Source: Azadirachta indica (taxonomy: Eukaryota > Streptophyta > Magnoliopsida > Sapindales > Meliaceae). From it: a stretch of 64,000 bases of DNA. The notes beneath the pieces are model-generated. The model saw nothing but the letters and a program-made list of their open reading frames with translations, searched no databases and had not been told where the DNA came from. The stretch covers positions 5,106,545 through 5,170,544 of the forward strand of contig CM040447.1 in assembly GCA_022749755.1 (NCBI GenBank). Reading direction: 5' to 3'. A program made the translations under genes and the position numbers. The first letter of the stretch is position 1. Every line of letters starts with the position of its first letter. Shown here piece by piece: positions 1-11,600 of the stretch.

Positions 1-45
1 GATTATGTTCACACTTTTTTTCTTTTTAACAAATACAAGACTTAC

Positions 46-314
46 AGCCTATATTCCAAATATTCATCACTCTTGAACTCCTTCAAGCTGCCCCTTGATC
101 GTTTCCTTCCCCTCTCAATATGGAACCTTGTTGGGCATTCTACATTAGAGCACTCTCCAATAATAAACGAATCAACTCGTGCATAAGGAATTAGTGCTAC
201 TTCATCATGGTGCTCAGCTGTGCCAAACTTGGTCCAAGTCAAATCAGCAGCAGAGAAATCCTCCTCTAGTGGATCTTGCACCAGAATATCAAGTAACGAT
301 TCGACTATATCCAT
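46..314 (-). CDS. First coding exon of a SWIM zinc-finger, MULE-transposase-derived protein (partial, runs off the left edge)
   Basis: The exon opens with ATG at 314 and reads 89 codons plus two bases, starting MDIVESLLDI. It contains an acidic N-terminus and a conserved segment with IIGECSNVECPTRFHIERG. It ends at a perfect GTAAGT donor (45-40 on the plus strand). Without splicing the frame stops one codon later, so the gene continues to the left of the window. From memory the sequence matches the N-terminus of a conserved plant family of domesticated Mutator-like transposases with a C-terminal SWIM zinc finger (Arabidopsis At1g60560/At4g13970 type). The catalytic-like core and SWIM motif would lie outside the window, so this naming is inference. 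A CAG acceptor sits directly before the ATG, suggesting a 5'-UTR intron. Function in plants is not established. Confidence 0.6.
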
Positions 315-1070
315 CTGCTAAAAGCCCAACAGGCAAATACACTATAGAACCAGCTTTACATTTGGAACCATATCTGCAAATTTCGGCACATACAACAAAA
401 AATCACTAAATGAACTATATTGAAATATATCAAAGCAAGTAAATGCAGTCTACTTAATAGTAACAATTAAAATTCAGTCAGGTAACAAGTAATTATACAA
501 AAACTCATTTTTCACCCAATCAAACGTTCATGAAACCACAAACAGAAAATAGAACAGAGTCAAAACTTAATCCCATATGAAAAACACGATCCCAAACCAA
601 CTTTTCTTCAAGGAAGTTTCATTAATTCATTCCAAACAACCACAAACAGCAAACCTCAAGCTTGTAAACTACAAAAAATAACTCTGCAACTTAACCCGGG
701 GATTGGCTTGAACTCATTCAAGCTTAAACTCCCACATCATATTAATTTAAATATACAACTTACTCATGAAACCCAATTGAGCCAAACACATAATTCATCC
801 AAAAAAATTAAAAAAAAAAATCTTTTTCGCACTTACAACTCAATAAATTAACAGTGCAAAGGCAATAAGTTGGCTTACAAACCCAGATTAAACAAAAGAA
901 AAAAAATAATGCTGAGAAATGAAGAGGAAGAGTGGAGAAAGGAGAGAGTAGAGGCCAACCTGTTGCCGCGTAATTAAGTCTTAGGCCACTATTCTAATGT
1001 TTTTCCAGCGTTCTCTTTCACTTACTTTGTCTCTGTTTTCTGTTTCTGTTTGTTGATAAAATTATTTTTT
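315..1070 (-). promoter_or_regulatory. Probable 5'-UTR intron and leader of the preceding gene
   Basis: The minus-strand sequence right before the ATG at 314 reads TTTTAGCAG, a good 3' splice site. A possible matching donor is CAG/GTTGGC near 956-961, with a short non-coding first exon upstream to roughly 1060. No long open frame is present. The intron limits are inferred from consensus only. Confidence 0.35.
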
Positions 1071-2568
1071 GCCCTAAAAATCTGATTTTGAGAGGCAACA
1101 AACAATTTCGCGTCGGCCATCAATTTGCCCACAACATGGGCCGGGTTTCACCAATTGGACCAAGATCCGAACCCAATTCTACAACTTGGTTTTTGTTTGA
1201 AAATAGCGTGTTTTACTTTCTTTAACAGAAATAAGGGAAATTTTTCAAAATAGCTGTTTTTAGTCGCAATTAACGAAATTAACTCCCTTGCAATTTTTTC
1301 TAGCAAACTAGCCTAAAATTACATTTTTGGATAAAAATGTCTCTCACCTAGTCATCACGTACAAAACTTTGGCTTGGACAAACATGTGTTGCACAGTCGC
1401 AGGGGGCAAAATGCAAAATTTTTAAACTTGGATTGATTTATTTTTAAGGGAGAAAAATGCAGCACTTTTAAAATTAGATTTTGCTTATTAAGGAGAAATG
1501 GAAGACTTTAAAACTTGAATTTTATTTCTAGGGAGAAAATGTGTTAAGATTTTTTTTAAAAAAAAGAAAATTGAGTGGTTTGAATTTCAAAGGGCTCAGA
1601 AGGACTTTTTAAGCCACTAATTGAACGATTAAAAATAAGAAGTAAGTAAAATTAAGTCAAACTACTGAATTTGAATATGTTTTGATTCGATTTTTATAGT
1701 AATTCAGTTAGTTCTATTTGGTAATTTTTAAAAATCAATTGATTTTAGTTGAATCTCAATTATATAAAAACCAAAATAATTGCTAAAAAATTACTTTGAA
1801 ATTGAAATTCAATCAATCAATACAATTGATTCAATTTAATTTTAATTGATTTATAAGTGTAACAACTAATCAATTTTTAATATCAATTGATGATGTAAAA
1901 AATGGAATTGGAATTTAACCACCACTCGTTAAAAAATCATTTTTTCCCTTTAAATTTTGAAACAATCATTTAAATTCCGAACGTTGGAATAGGTAGTTGG
2001 AAAAATTTGTTCCCCAATTGGACTATTGGATCGACTTGTTTGCTAAGTTTAAATAACCATTACAACTTATAATTTTTAGTTATTTAAATATATTAAATGC
2101 GTTTATATTTTAATTTAACACAAAAAGAATATTACACAAATTTATATGTGAAAAGAAAATACTTAATACAAATACCTAGATAAATATTTTCAATAATAAT
2201 TTCTAAAAATATTACACAAATTTTTCACTACCCATAAAAACTTTTATCAATTTATCAATAAAAGATATGACATGTTCAAATATTTCGAATAAACATCAAA
2301 TATTCATTCAAACCTATTCAGTCTTCAGGTCTATTCATATTTTGAATAAAAGAACAAAAATGCTAGCGAATTGATTATAAATAAATAAATGAAAAGATCT
2401 CAACAGATTATGTATAAGGCATACAAAAGAAGGCAGGAAAAATGTTATTTTGCCTTCTTGAGGTAGAAAAAGCTTCAAGATGGAATACAAGGCAATGTAG
2501 GTTGCCTCAACAAAAGATCTTAGAATATACAAAAAATGAGTTCTATGTCGCTAAGTGACAATATACCA
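1071..2568. other. Intergenic AT-rich DNA and PEN-2 3' region
   Basis: No gene was recognised. It is AT-rich, with many AATTGATT/AATCAATT-type short inverted motifs at 1680-1900, probably decayed transposon sequence. The stretch from about 2300 to 2568 is downstream of the PEN-2 stop and probably holds its 3' UTR. The small minus frame at 2335-2532 has no recognisable protein. Confidence 0.4.
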
Positions 2569-4137
2569 CTAACTCCAACCTGTCAACCCTAATCTGTCTG
2601 CTACATTATACATAACCAGTTTATCCCAAGCAGAGCCAAAGAGATGCTCCCCTCCGATGGCAAATGTCAATGCCCATGAGGAGAGAAGAATAGTGAAGAC
2701 CGCAAATCCAACTGCTGATCCAAGAACATCTACAAAATAATTTGCTTGATAAGTTTAGAAAACCGAGTTGCATGGTGTGTAAAAGATAACCAAACAATGA
2801 CCCTCCATGACCAAAATGAATGTAATGCCATCTCGTTGGTGCACCTTTGCATAAAAACCAATTGTACAAAATCTAATATCCTTTTGGGTTATCATTAATC
2901 ATAATGCAATGATGAATGCATAAATGTAAGTCCTGTTAGTGGTGGTATAAGAATCATGCAAAAGAGAATCTCTCACGCTAACATCTTAAAAATGGCACAT
3001 TATTACTAAGTCTTCCTCGCACAGCCATCATGAATTACAACATGTTCCCAGAAGAAATAGAAATACAAGCAATTAGAGGATGCTTTTAAAATAGCAAAGC
3101 AACAAGAAACGAACAATAACCATTGAATTGACTGCAACATCTGGCAAACAAGTAAAAGCAATTGTAGTGACAATACAATGAGTCCAATCTCCAAAATTTA
3201 TGTAAGACTTCCATCATATCACATTAACATGCCAGACTCCATTTAGTGTGTAGATAATCTCGACGACATTCGTTTGAATCTCCTAATTATAAATAAGCTA
3301 GGTTTCTATAATGTACTGGGTTTCAAAGAAAACCCAATGTTGAGAAAAGTAATAATTCTCCCGGAAAAAAAATCACTGTGAAAGATGCCGCAGGTTTGCC
3401 AATTTATAACCATTTCTGCATTCTCCGCAACATTACCAACAACACAGAAATTAATTTCCATGATCAGATCAGACCTATCTGGAAAGACTACTACAAATCA
3501 TCAAGTTAATCATCCAAAACAACAGAAAACATTGAACGGGATTTACATAACTTCATTGAGCTCTTCTGAGATACTTCCAGAGAAAACCATTACTAACTTC
3601 AAAACTAGTAAGATCTTTTCATAATCTCTATAATTAATGCACATAGCACCTACACAAGGTAATTACATTCAAGGCAATCACGCAATTGTTATTTTTTCTT
3701 ATGATTGTTAAAAAATCGATCACGAACCAAACATAATTAGGGCTTTTAATTTCTAGGTTACTTGAACTCAAAACTAATCATCCAAATTCCCTAAAAATTT
3801 AGGCATCATCGAAATTACTAATTAAAAATTGCAAATTTCTAAATCTATAACCCAAATAAGATCAAATCAAGAAACCCAAAATAAAAAATTGAGCGAAGTG
3901 GAAATTACAGCGACGAATACGCGGGAAAGAGGTGGAGTGGCGAAGAACAGGCCAGAAGTAGAAGCAATTGACAGCCCAAAGCAACGGCAACAGCGCGAAT
4001 CCAAAGTGAAAGAATCTGCGAGCGTAGCTCAATGACTCTTCCTCCGTCAGACCCAGTGGGCCGTCGATCGTCGGCCACACCGGCGCCGACAAAATTATCG
4101 AATTCCCATTGTTATTGTTGCTCTCTGACGCTTCCAT
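2569..4137 (-). CDS. PEN2: Gamma-secretase subunit PEN-2
   Basis: There are two coding exons: 3909-4137 and 2569-2729. The split codon at the junction restores RIRRYVLGSAVGF, and the total is 390 nt, 129 residues. PEN-2 is the small membrane subunit of the presenilin/gamma-secretase intramembrane protease, which it stabilises and activates. Visible family signatures are the N-terminal VWPTIDGPLGLTEEE, the hydrophobic FALLPLLWAVNCFYFWPVLR hairpin, a second membrane span (FAVFTILLSSWALTFAIG), and the C-terminal DKLVMYNVADRLGL tail. The donor is GTAATT (weaker than consensus) and the acceptor TTTTGTAG. An in-frame ATG lies 15 codons upstream at 4182, but the start MEASES aligns with the Arabidopsis protein and is preferred. 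The first exon stays open into the intron for about 15 codons, so an intron-retained form would lose the second membrane span. The intron is about 1.2 kb. Confidence 0.95.
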
Positions 4138-6417
4138 TGAACAACAACGCAAGAAATGGATTCGATTCGCTCGAAGCTTCATGTGAAATCAGGAAATTTC
4201 AATTTTCAAAGATTGAAGTCAATCGGGTTGTGGGCCGGATCTGGGCTGGGCGGGGTCTTTTCAAGTATTATTTCCAACATAATAACATATAGATCCTAAA
4301 TGTTGATAAATCAGCCAATAAAGACATCATATTTTTCATTTTGGTCCCTCTTTTGAAAAAAAAAAAGTTAAAAAATTGGTATTTTGTCTATTATAACCTT
4401 AAGATACTATGAATCACTTAAAAAATTGCACCAAAAACATGAAATCATAGTTATTTATTTGACACTGTCCTTTTTCTCGCACCTAATATGTAAAGAACTC
4501 TTGGGTGAATTACAACTACATGTAGATCTCTGGTTATAATACTAATAAATATTTGTACTTAAAAAAGGCTCATTGATTTGACGAACATGACAAATTAGTA
4601 GGCAAAGTCAAAAATGTCCTTAAAAGATAATTTAATCTAATTACCTTGCCTATTTTTTTCAATCTTTGTATGACCTTATACCATTAATACTAATACTCAA
4701 TCTATTCTCAATTATGATTAGGTAATTTTCTAAATATCATATTCATTTTAAATTATTAGTCCATTATACTTGATTGTTAATCATATTGTTAGATAATTTT
4801 TTATTCCAAATTTATACGAATAAAAATTATAACTTTGAATTTTATAGTAGTAAGTCTTTAAAAAATTTAAGTAATACGTAAATAATTAAAGTCCCTTTAT
4901 GATTTTTTATGACATGTTAAGAGTTCAAATTGAATGATTAAGTGTTTTTAAGGAATTTGATGTATATAAATTTTTTTAATGAAGTATAAAATTGGATTGG
5001 TGTGTTATGAGAATAAGGATGTTTTAGTCTTTATACAAGTCATTTTGCCATTTTTGTGTGCAAATAAAAAGGAGAAAAATGACAATTAACCTCTGTTAAA
5101 TTCAGACCTACCAAATAGTAATTAATCTAATAGTAACAAATTCTATTTAAATTTCTACTTCAATTTCTATCTTTCTTCCAAAAGAATTTTAATTTTTCGT
5201 AATGTTCAACTTTCTGCACCGAAATAATTTTTTAAGAAAAATAGAAATAAAATAAAAAAAGAGAGAAATTATCTCAAATATAAATCGAATAATTAATGTC
5301 GTTTCTTTTTCCCAAATCCCAAATGTATTTATAGTCAAAGATGACCAAAAATTAAAAAAAAAACACCACCATATAGAAAAAATTTTAAAAAAAATCAACT
5401 CCATACTCAAAGTCAATGATGAAGCACCTGAGAGGGCACCGGCCCCCTCAAGCACCACAAATTTTTTTTTTTATTTTTTAGAATAAATATTTATATTTTT
5501 AATTCAATTCTTTAATTTATACATATTTTAACGCTTATGTTTTGAGTCAATGTTATTATATCTTTTAATTTATTAATTATTTTTAAAATATTATTTTATT
5601 AATTCTATTTTTTAATTATTTTATACCTCCGTACTTTTTTGGACCCCCCTAAGTATCTATTCTAGCTCTGCTCTGGCCTAAAGCCGTCTTCCTTTATTCT
5701 TTAACAACTTTGCTCAGTTGTTCGACCCCATAAATCATTGAACTCCTCAATCACTCATCACAATCCAATGTTTTCTTGCCAAACAACAAAATATTTTCTT
5801 CCCTTTTTGCTTTTGTGTTCATCCCAAAAAGGTATCTTTTTTTGTGTTTTTATCCTCCTAAATTTAAAATTGAGAAGAAAACGAAAAGATTTTTATCGTT
5901 ATTAGATTAATGAGTGGGATTGATTTTTGTTTCAGATTTTATAGTTTGCAATCAATGGCAAATTGGAAAACTTGTTTGGTAGAGGAAAGTAGCGAGAAAA
6001 AAAAAAAAAAAGTGGAGAAAAGATGTAATCCGGATAAAGCGATAATGATAGAGCAAAATTGATTTTTAATTAATTCAATATATAAGTAAAAAACTAGAGA
6101 ATTTTTGTTTATGTACACATCAGCAAATGTGAGGGTATTATTATAAATGTCCACATTTTCTGTTTAAATAATAGAAAATTTCTAACAGGGGGGTTTTTAG
6201 ATTTTTTTTTGGAGGAAATATGGTAAATCTGAAGCTAATACCGAGGTAATTGTCATTTTTTCAACAATAAAGAAGTCATAATTTTGGAATTTACCCATTT
6301 TCAAGACATTTAAATAAAAAATCTCCTAAATCCTTGAATATTTATCTTGTAACAAATAAATCTCTAAATTATATATATATATAGAGAGAGAGACACAGAC
6401 AAAGTAAAGAATTCACA
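4138..6417. other. Intergenic AT-rich DNA with transposon-like fragments
   Basis: The PEN-2 promoter and leader lie within 4138-4300. Beyond that no gene is visible. The patch 5410-5690 has text typical of decayed plant transposons: a CCCCTCAAG block, long T tracts, and GGACCCCCCTAAG near 5641-5653. The small ORFs at 5189-5458 and 5939-6154 have low-complexity translations and look random. Confidence 0.4.
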
Positions 6418-6600
6418 GTCTTATATTCTTACACATATATTTACACTAATTTGTAAACTATTAGATTTATATACTTTTAATGGTTGAGATTGAATTGACA
6501 TATGCATTAATTACATGTGTTAAACTCAAATCTCAACCCTTGAAAATATATAAATCTAACAATTTATAACTGATTATAAATATATAAATAAAAATATGGA
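6418..6600. repeat. Fold-back (palindromic) MITE-like element
   Basis: The left arm, about 6433-6505 (containing TAAACTATTAGATTTATATA and GGTTGAGATT), is an imperfect reverse complement of the right arm, about 6523-6590 (AATCTCAACCC, TATATAAATCTAACAATTTA). I estimate 75-80 percent arm identity by eye. It is flanked on the left by a TA/GA microsatellite (6370-6393). Superfamily and target duplication were not resolved. Confidence 0.6.
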
Positions 6601-7164
6601 GATATATATTATTAATTGTAATTAATTAAATAACTTAATTTTATAATCAAAGCTTAGTTCGAAGGCTGTTGGTTATCCCCTCAACAATAATCCATACAAT
6701 CATCAAACTACTTAAATACAATTATTATAACCCTCGAGCAAACAAGATGTACAACATGAACATGTTTTTGATCCAATTGTTATGAAACAGAAACTCTAAA
6801 TCTCACGTATTAATAACAAAATTGAATATTTCAATCTCACAAAAAAATTAGTGTTATTAAATACTTTTTTTAACTTTATTTACGAAATTAAATAAAAGTC
6901 AACAATATCAGACATACCCTAAATTAAACAGACATTCACTATATTAAAAAACTAACACTGTATATATTGTTTCATCACCATTGAATTTACACAAAAAACT
7001 CAGCAAGCTTAGTTAAGTAATTTCAATTAACAAACAATCTAGGCTTCTTTGTTTGTTGGTTTTGGTAAAATACAGAGAGTCAGAGAGTTTGTTTTCTCCA
7101 AAGATGTCTTGATGATGATGAAATAAAAGGGAGTTCAAAAGAGCAACAGTTATTAACTTTAAGA
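6601..7164. other. AT-rich spacer upstream of the U5 gene
   Basis: No coding pattern was found. The minus-strand frame at 7013-7318 runs through the U5 promoter and RNA and is a chance frame. Confidence 0.5.
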
Positions 7165-7216
7165 ATCCCACATCGCTAAGGAGCGAAGAGCAGCAGCCAA
7201 TCCCGTGGCTATATAA
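7165..7216 (+). promoter_or_regulatory. U5 snRNA promoter: USE and TATA box
   Basis: ATCCCACATCG at 7165-7175 is an exact match to the plant snRNA upstream sequence element RTCCCACATCG. TATATAA lies at 7210-7216. The gap of 34 nt is the spacing of RNA polymerase II-type plant snRNA genes (U1, U2, U4, U5); polymerase III-type genes (U3, U6) have about ten fewer. Confidence 0.93.
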
Positions 7217-7239
7217 GGCAATGGTAGAAAGATGGCTGA

Positions 7240-7364
7240 TCCACGGAGCCGTGCGATGAGCACAGAGCGAACTATTCTTTCGCCTTTTACTAAAGAATAC
7301 CGTGTGCTCGTCGCTCAAAGCGGCATACGCCTATTTTTGGAGGGGTGTTCTTTTGTGAACGCTC
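7240..7364 (+). ncRNA. U5: U5 spliceosomal snRNA
   Basis: The RNA carries the invariant U5 loop 1, CGCCTTTTACT (near 7281-7291), closed by TATTCTTT and AAAGAATA. Outside this, GCGATGAGCACA pairs with TGTGCTCGTCGC with one G-U pair. Next come the Sm-protein site ATTTTTGG (7333-7340) and a 3' hairpin, GTGTTC/GAACGC, around TTTTGT. U5 holds the exons in register during both steps of splicing as part of the U5 and U4/U6.U5 particles. The 5' end is placed about 25-30 nt after the TATA box and could be off by several bases; the 3' end is set by the final hairpin and the 3' box. All key elements are intact, so this looks like a functional gene and not a dispersed pseudogene, most of which lack the promoter. 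Confidence 0.93.
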
Positions 7365-7368
7365 TCAC

Positions 7369-7383
7369 CAATTTTTAGTTTAA
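7369..7383 (+). terminator. snRNA 3' end-formation box
   Basis: CA followed by six bases and AGTTTAA (7377-7383) fits the plant snRNA 3' box CA(N)3-10AGTNNAA, a few bases after the last hairpin of U5. Confidence 0.8.
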
Positions 7384-8635
7384 TATTTAATGTTCTTAAA
7401 TTGTTAATGTTGTGGAGTTTAATTGAATTAATAAAATAATAAACATGTGTCTTTCACTAGTTTTGTGTTGAAGTTAACGTAAGTAAATTTAAATATAATA
7501 ATTAATAAATTGTTGTTAGAAATTATGAATATTTATAACTAAAAGACTTGTCAACTTATGTTTACTGAATTATGTATTTTCATTCGTATCAAAATGTATT
7601 AAGTTTTAAATGTTTCTTAATATAAACTATGAAAAAACTAATTTTAATAAATCATATAAATGAATGAAAATATATTGATACAGAAATACCTTGTTATTTG
7701 AATATTTGGTAAAGATTCGATGTTACTTAAATAATTAATTATTATTAAAAAAATGAATTATAGAAATCTTTGTTTAGGCAAAAATCGCAGAGTAAGGACC
7801 TCTTTTTTATGTTGTCATAAATTATTTTTCAGTCCCTAACCACATTATTTTTCTTAAATTTTTAACTAGATTTTGAAGACAAATTTACACTTCAATTAAT
7901 TCAGTGAAAAACAATCTTACATTGCAATATATTATCTAGTAAATTACAAGACATTGGTTTACAAGATATTTTGCATGAATACTCTGATGTAGTAAGAACG
8001 AATTTTTGACACGACCTGTTAACTCAACACGAACATCCATCCCGTTATGTAAGTGACAGAAAAAATGCACGAGACTTACACATTCCCCAGTTCCCAGCAG
8101 ATTTAGCACAAGGATTTTCTGCCATTAAACGCCAATCAATGTTCATGAATGCAACTTCTATCTGTGATATAAGAAAGAAGGAATAAGTTACTCTGAAACA
8201 AAACATCTCTTTCCAGCATGCATCTTGATGCTCTTCTGTTCTTGCTGTGCATTTCTTTTCTACCCTCAGAAACATCTAACCAATCATACGCAACAAACAG
8301 CATCTCTGACTAAAACACATATTACACGAGAAAACCTCCATTCCCAAATAAAATACAGATCGCAAAAAACTAGTGCCAGCGTCTTCTTTCAATAGAACAA
8401 AATCAGACGTTCTATGCAATCCTATAGAATCTTGTTTCTGTCTTTGAAGTCGGACTGTCATTCTTGCACGAATCTTCTCATCTTCAACTAAAATCCACAT
8501 TATGCAAGGCATTACATATTCATGTCGTGAGAAAGTAATACCATATTAGACATTTGTTCTCTGATGTAAATTACCAAAGTGCAAAATTTTCAGTCGATCC
8601 GCAGCTAGTGCAGAGATATACATCAGATAATATTA
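7384..8635. other. Intergenic spacer and 3' UTR of the GONST1-like gene
   Basis: The part from about 7950 to 8635 lies downstream of the transporter stop codon and is less AT-rich than its surroundings, consistent with a 3' UTR or trailing spliced UTR. The small minus frames at 8045-8275 and 8276-8512 resemble no known protein. 7384-7940 is AT-rich with nothing recognisable. Confidence 0.45.
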
Positions 8636-11600
8636 TCATGACTGAGATCTCTCCCGGATTTTGGCTCTGGCAAAAAATACTCCAGCCAAAAGACCTGCAG
8701 AATGCAATTATTTTTGTCATCCAATGAAAAAATGCTCGTGCTAGCAATCTAGGAGGTTTATGCAAGAAAAAGTTTACATTATTAAGCCAGGAAAATAGAG
8801 AGAACTTACCAAAGAAGATACTTGCAGAGTTTTCTAAACTGGTTGGGACTTTAAAAAGAAGGATGCCGGCAACTGATAGAGGGATCTTATTCAGTGATCC
8901 GACAAGGCTGCAGATTGCGAATCAGTGATGAGAAACATCCGTTGTTAATCTGTCATATATATGTGTATACTATTATATTAGCCAGTGAATGCTTTTCCAT
9001 CTTACCTGTATGTGGTAGCGCCGGTTTGATGAAGAAACCACATAGAAGTGAAGCTGATTGCCAGACCAAGAAATCCGCTTAACGTCATTACTAACCAAAA
9101 GCTAGGCAACCTCAAAAGTGGCCTGCCGAAAAACATATTTCAAAGAGTTCAGTCACAGTCAAAATGATGTTAGGCGCATCAATTATAAGATGCAGCAACT
9201 AAGAAAGGAATAAGCAACGTGCATCTAGAAACTGTGTCCATTGGGGTTTTTCAACAAGAGAAGAGACCAAAGACTTGTGATGCCAAAGAGAAACTGTACC
9301 AACTGCAATATTACACTACCATAGGGTTGAGGAATGTGACTGACCTCAGTAGTACTACCAAATAACCAAAAACCAAAAGAGAGTAATAAAACTAATATAC
9401 AAAATAAAAGGTAACTCACGTTGTAGAAAGATAATCCACCTCGTTGAAAACAATAACAAGAAGAACACCCAAGGGCAATGAAAGGCTGTTATTTAGTAAG
9501 ACCATTGAAAACTCATTCAAGTTTCCCGACTTGGTGACTTGCTTGGCCGTATCCATGACCCTACGTAAGGTCAGCTGCACCACAAACACTAAACAAGTAA
9601 AGAGTCTAGTAAACTAATTTTGGAAATAAAGTTCAATAAAATAAATTAACAGAGAATATACCAGATATATAACCATAATTTTTTAATATAAACATTCTTC
9701 AAGTGTTCTACAAAGGTTTTAGTGCCCTTACATATCAAGAGTTCTGACTATCTAGTACAAGCTTGCTTATTTTATTATCACAAAAGGAAGCATGTGATGG
9801 TATCTACCACAAAGTTATGCAATCAACATTATAAAATTTCATTCTATATTGCAACTGCAAATGTTTCCCAGGTGTTCCAATTTTGTTTATTGCAGTAAGC
9901 AGCAGCATTCAGTCAGGTTAAAAGCACAAAATGCCCTTTTCTCATGGCAATTTCATATAATTTCGTGCTCATTATTGTTCGACAAATTAAAGGCATATCA
10001 TGATTTATAATATTGATTTAAGAGTTTGAATTATAATATTGATATTGATTCTCTTGCCTCTACCCACTTCAATTTGCTCATGTTAGCTAATTTCTAATGT
10101 TCAGTTTTGTCCGGTTAACAGAAGTTACAGAGTCTTGTTTCCATAGATTTCACTGATAAAGCTTTTGGTCAGATAATGTTCAAATCACTAAAAAGGAAAA
10201 TACAAGAAAGTGAGAGAGAGAACAAATGACTGAAAGGACAGAAACTATAAATTGCAGAAGATAAAGTAAAAACCCTCAAATTGTATACTCACCGAATATG
10301 ATGCAGTTAAGAAGCAATTTATAATCTGCCATGCATAACCAACAGCATGAAAAGAGAGATCGGTAATCCCTCCAGAAATTGCTGAAATAATCTGCACCAG
10401 GCGAAGGCAGAAATATATTTATTTGGAAATTAAAGATAATATACAAACCACATGATTAACAAAGAGGGGCATGCTCAGCCCACTTTCGGGCAAAGTTAAA
10501 TATGAACAAGTTGATAACCATTAAGATAAAAGTAAATCACAGTTTATCTTGATTGGTACATGAATGCTGCAAGCCAACACTGCATGCAACACTCCTAGCG
10601 TTTGGGCTCGCAAGTTGACTGACTTCTTTATACTGAATCGTATTCCCAAAATATATTAATAAAAAAGAATATAAGATCATTATGAGAAGAGACTATTTTG
10701 AAGATTAAAATAAAAAAAATGGAAGCACAGGAATAAGTGTATGAGATGTGCTTCAGTAGCCTTACAAGAATCTTTTATCTTAAAAAATGATAATATTGAT
10801 TATGTTATTCTTGTTTGGGTGCCCCAAAAGAAGATAGAATCATTGAACATACCATTAGGAAGAGAGCAGCCCAGACTCTGTTATCATGATGCTTCTTGAA
10901 CAAATACATTTCGCCAACAGCAGTTATTACATTAGTAACATTCTTCAGTATTGTGACCATAGCCACATTTATATACTTTAGACTGCAGAAAACATTCCAC
11001 ATATTTAAGTTAGAAGACGAGACGGTATGGTGATGTACCATAAAGAAGTGTATGAACTTGAACAACTCTGCATCTTGAGTCAAATTTATCAATGAATATT
11101 TAACAGTCCAAAAATATGCCTCAACAACATGACACATTGGTAATGCATAAGAAACATAAGTAAAATCATGAACATGTACTATTACTCCAGTACAGAACTA
11201 AAATGCTATGGTCTGAACATCTTCAAGACTTGACGAGTAGATCATCTTTTGAACCAATTTAAAGCTATGCTGGAAGTTCACCCCATAATTTAAATCTTTC
11301 ATTTTGTTTCCTTCTGCTCCTTTTTCTTTTTCCGGTTTTCCATTTTTCACTAAATTTACTTGCTTGACCCTTCCGAACATGGAACCTAAACCTATTTTGC
11401 CATAGCCCTTACTTACAACACTGTCAAGTAACAACTAAACCCAAAAGCCTAAAGAGAATCATTTCACTAGCAAAGTCAGTGTGGAACAACTGGATCAAAA
11501 CCTCATTCCAACAATTAAATAAAAGAATGTAAGATGAGCACTAACTAGATTTAAGTTCATACCTAAACATGCTCGTAATAAGCATCCCTACAAATATAAC

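Noticed and set aside
7013..7318. 101-codon minus-strand ORF
   Set aside because: It runs antisense across the U5 snRNA and its promoter; the translation resembles no protein and the RNA signals explain the conservation.
8045..8512. Two small minus ORFs below the transporter
   Set aside because: They lie in its 3' UTR, with no recognisable family and no splice link in frame.
11198..11434. 78-codon minus ORF
   Set aside because: It lies wholly inside an intron of the GONST1-like gene and has no known domain.
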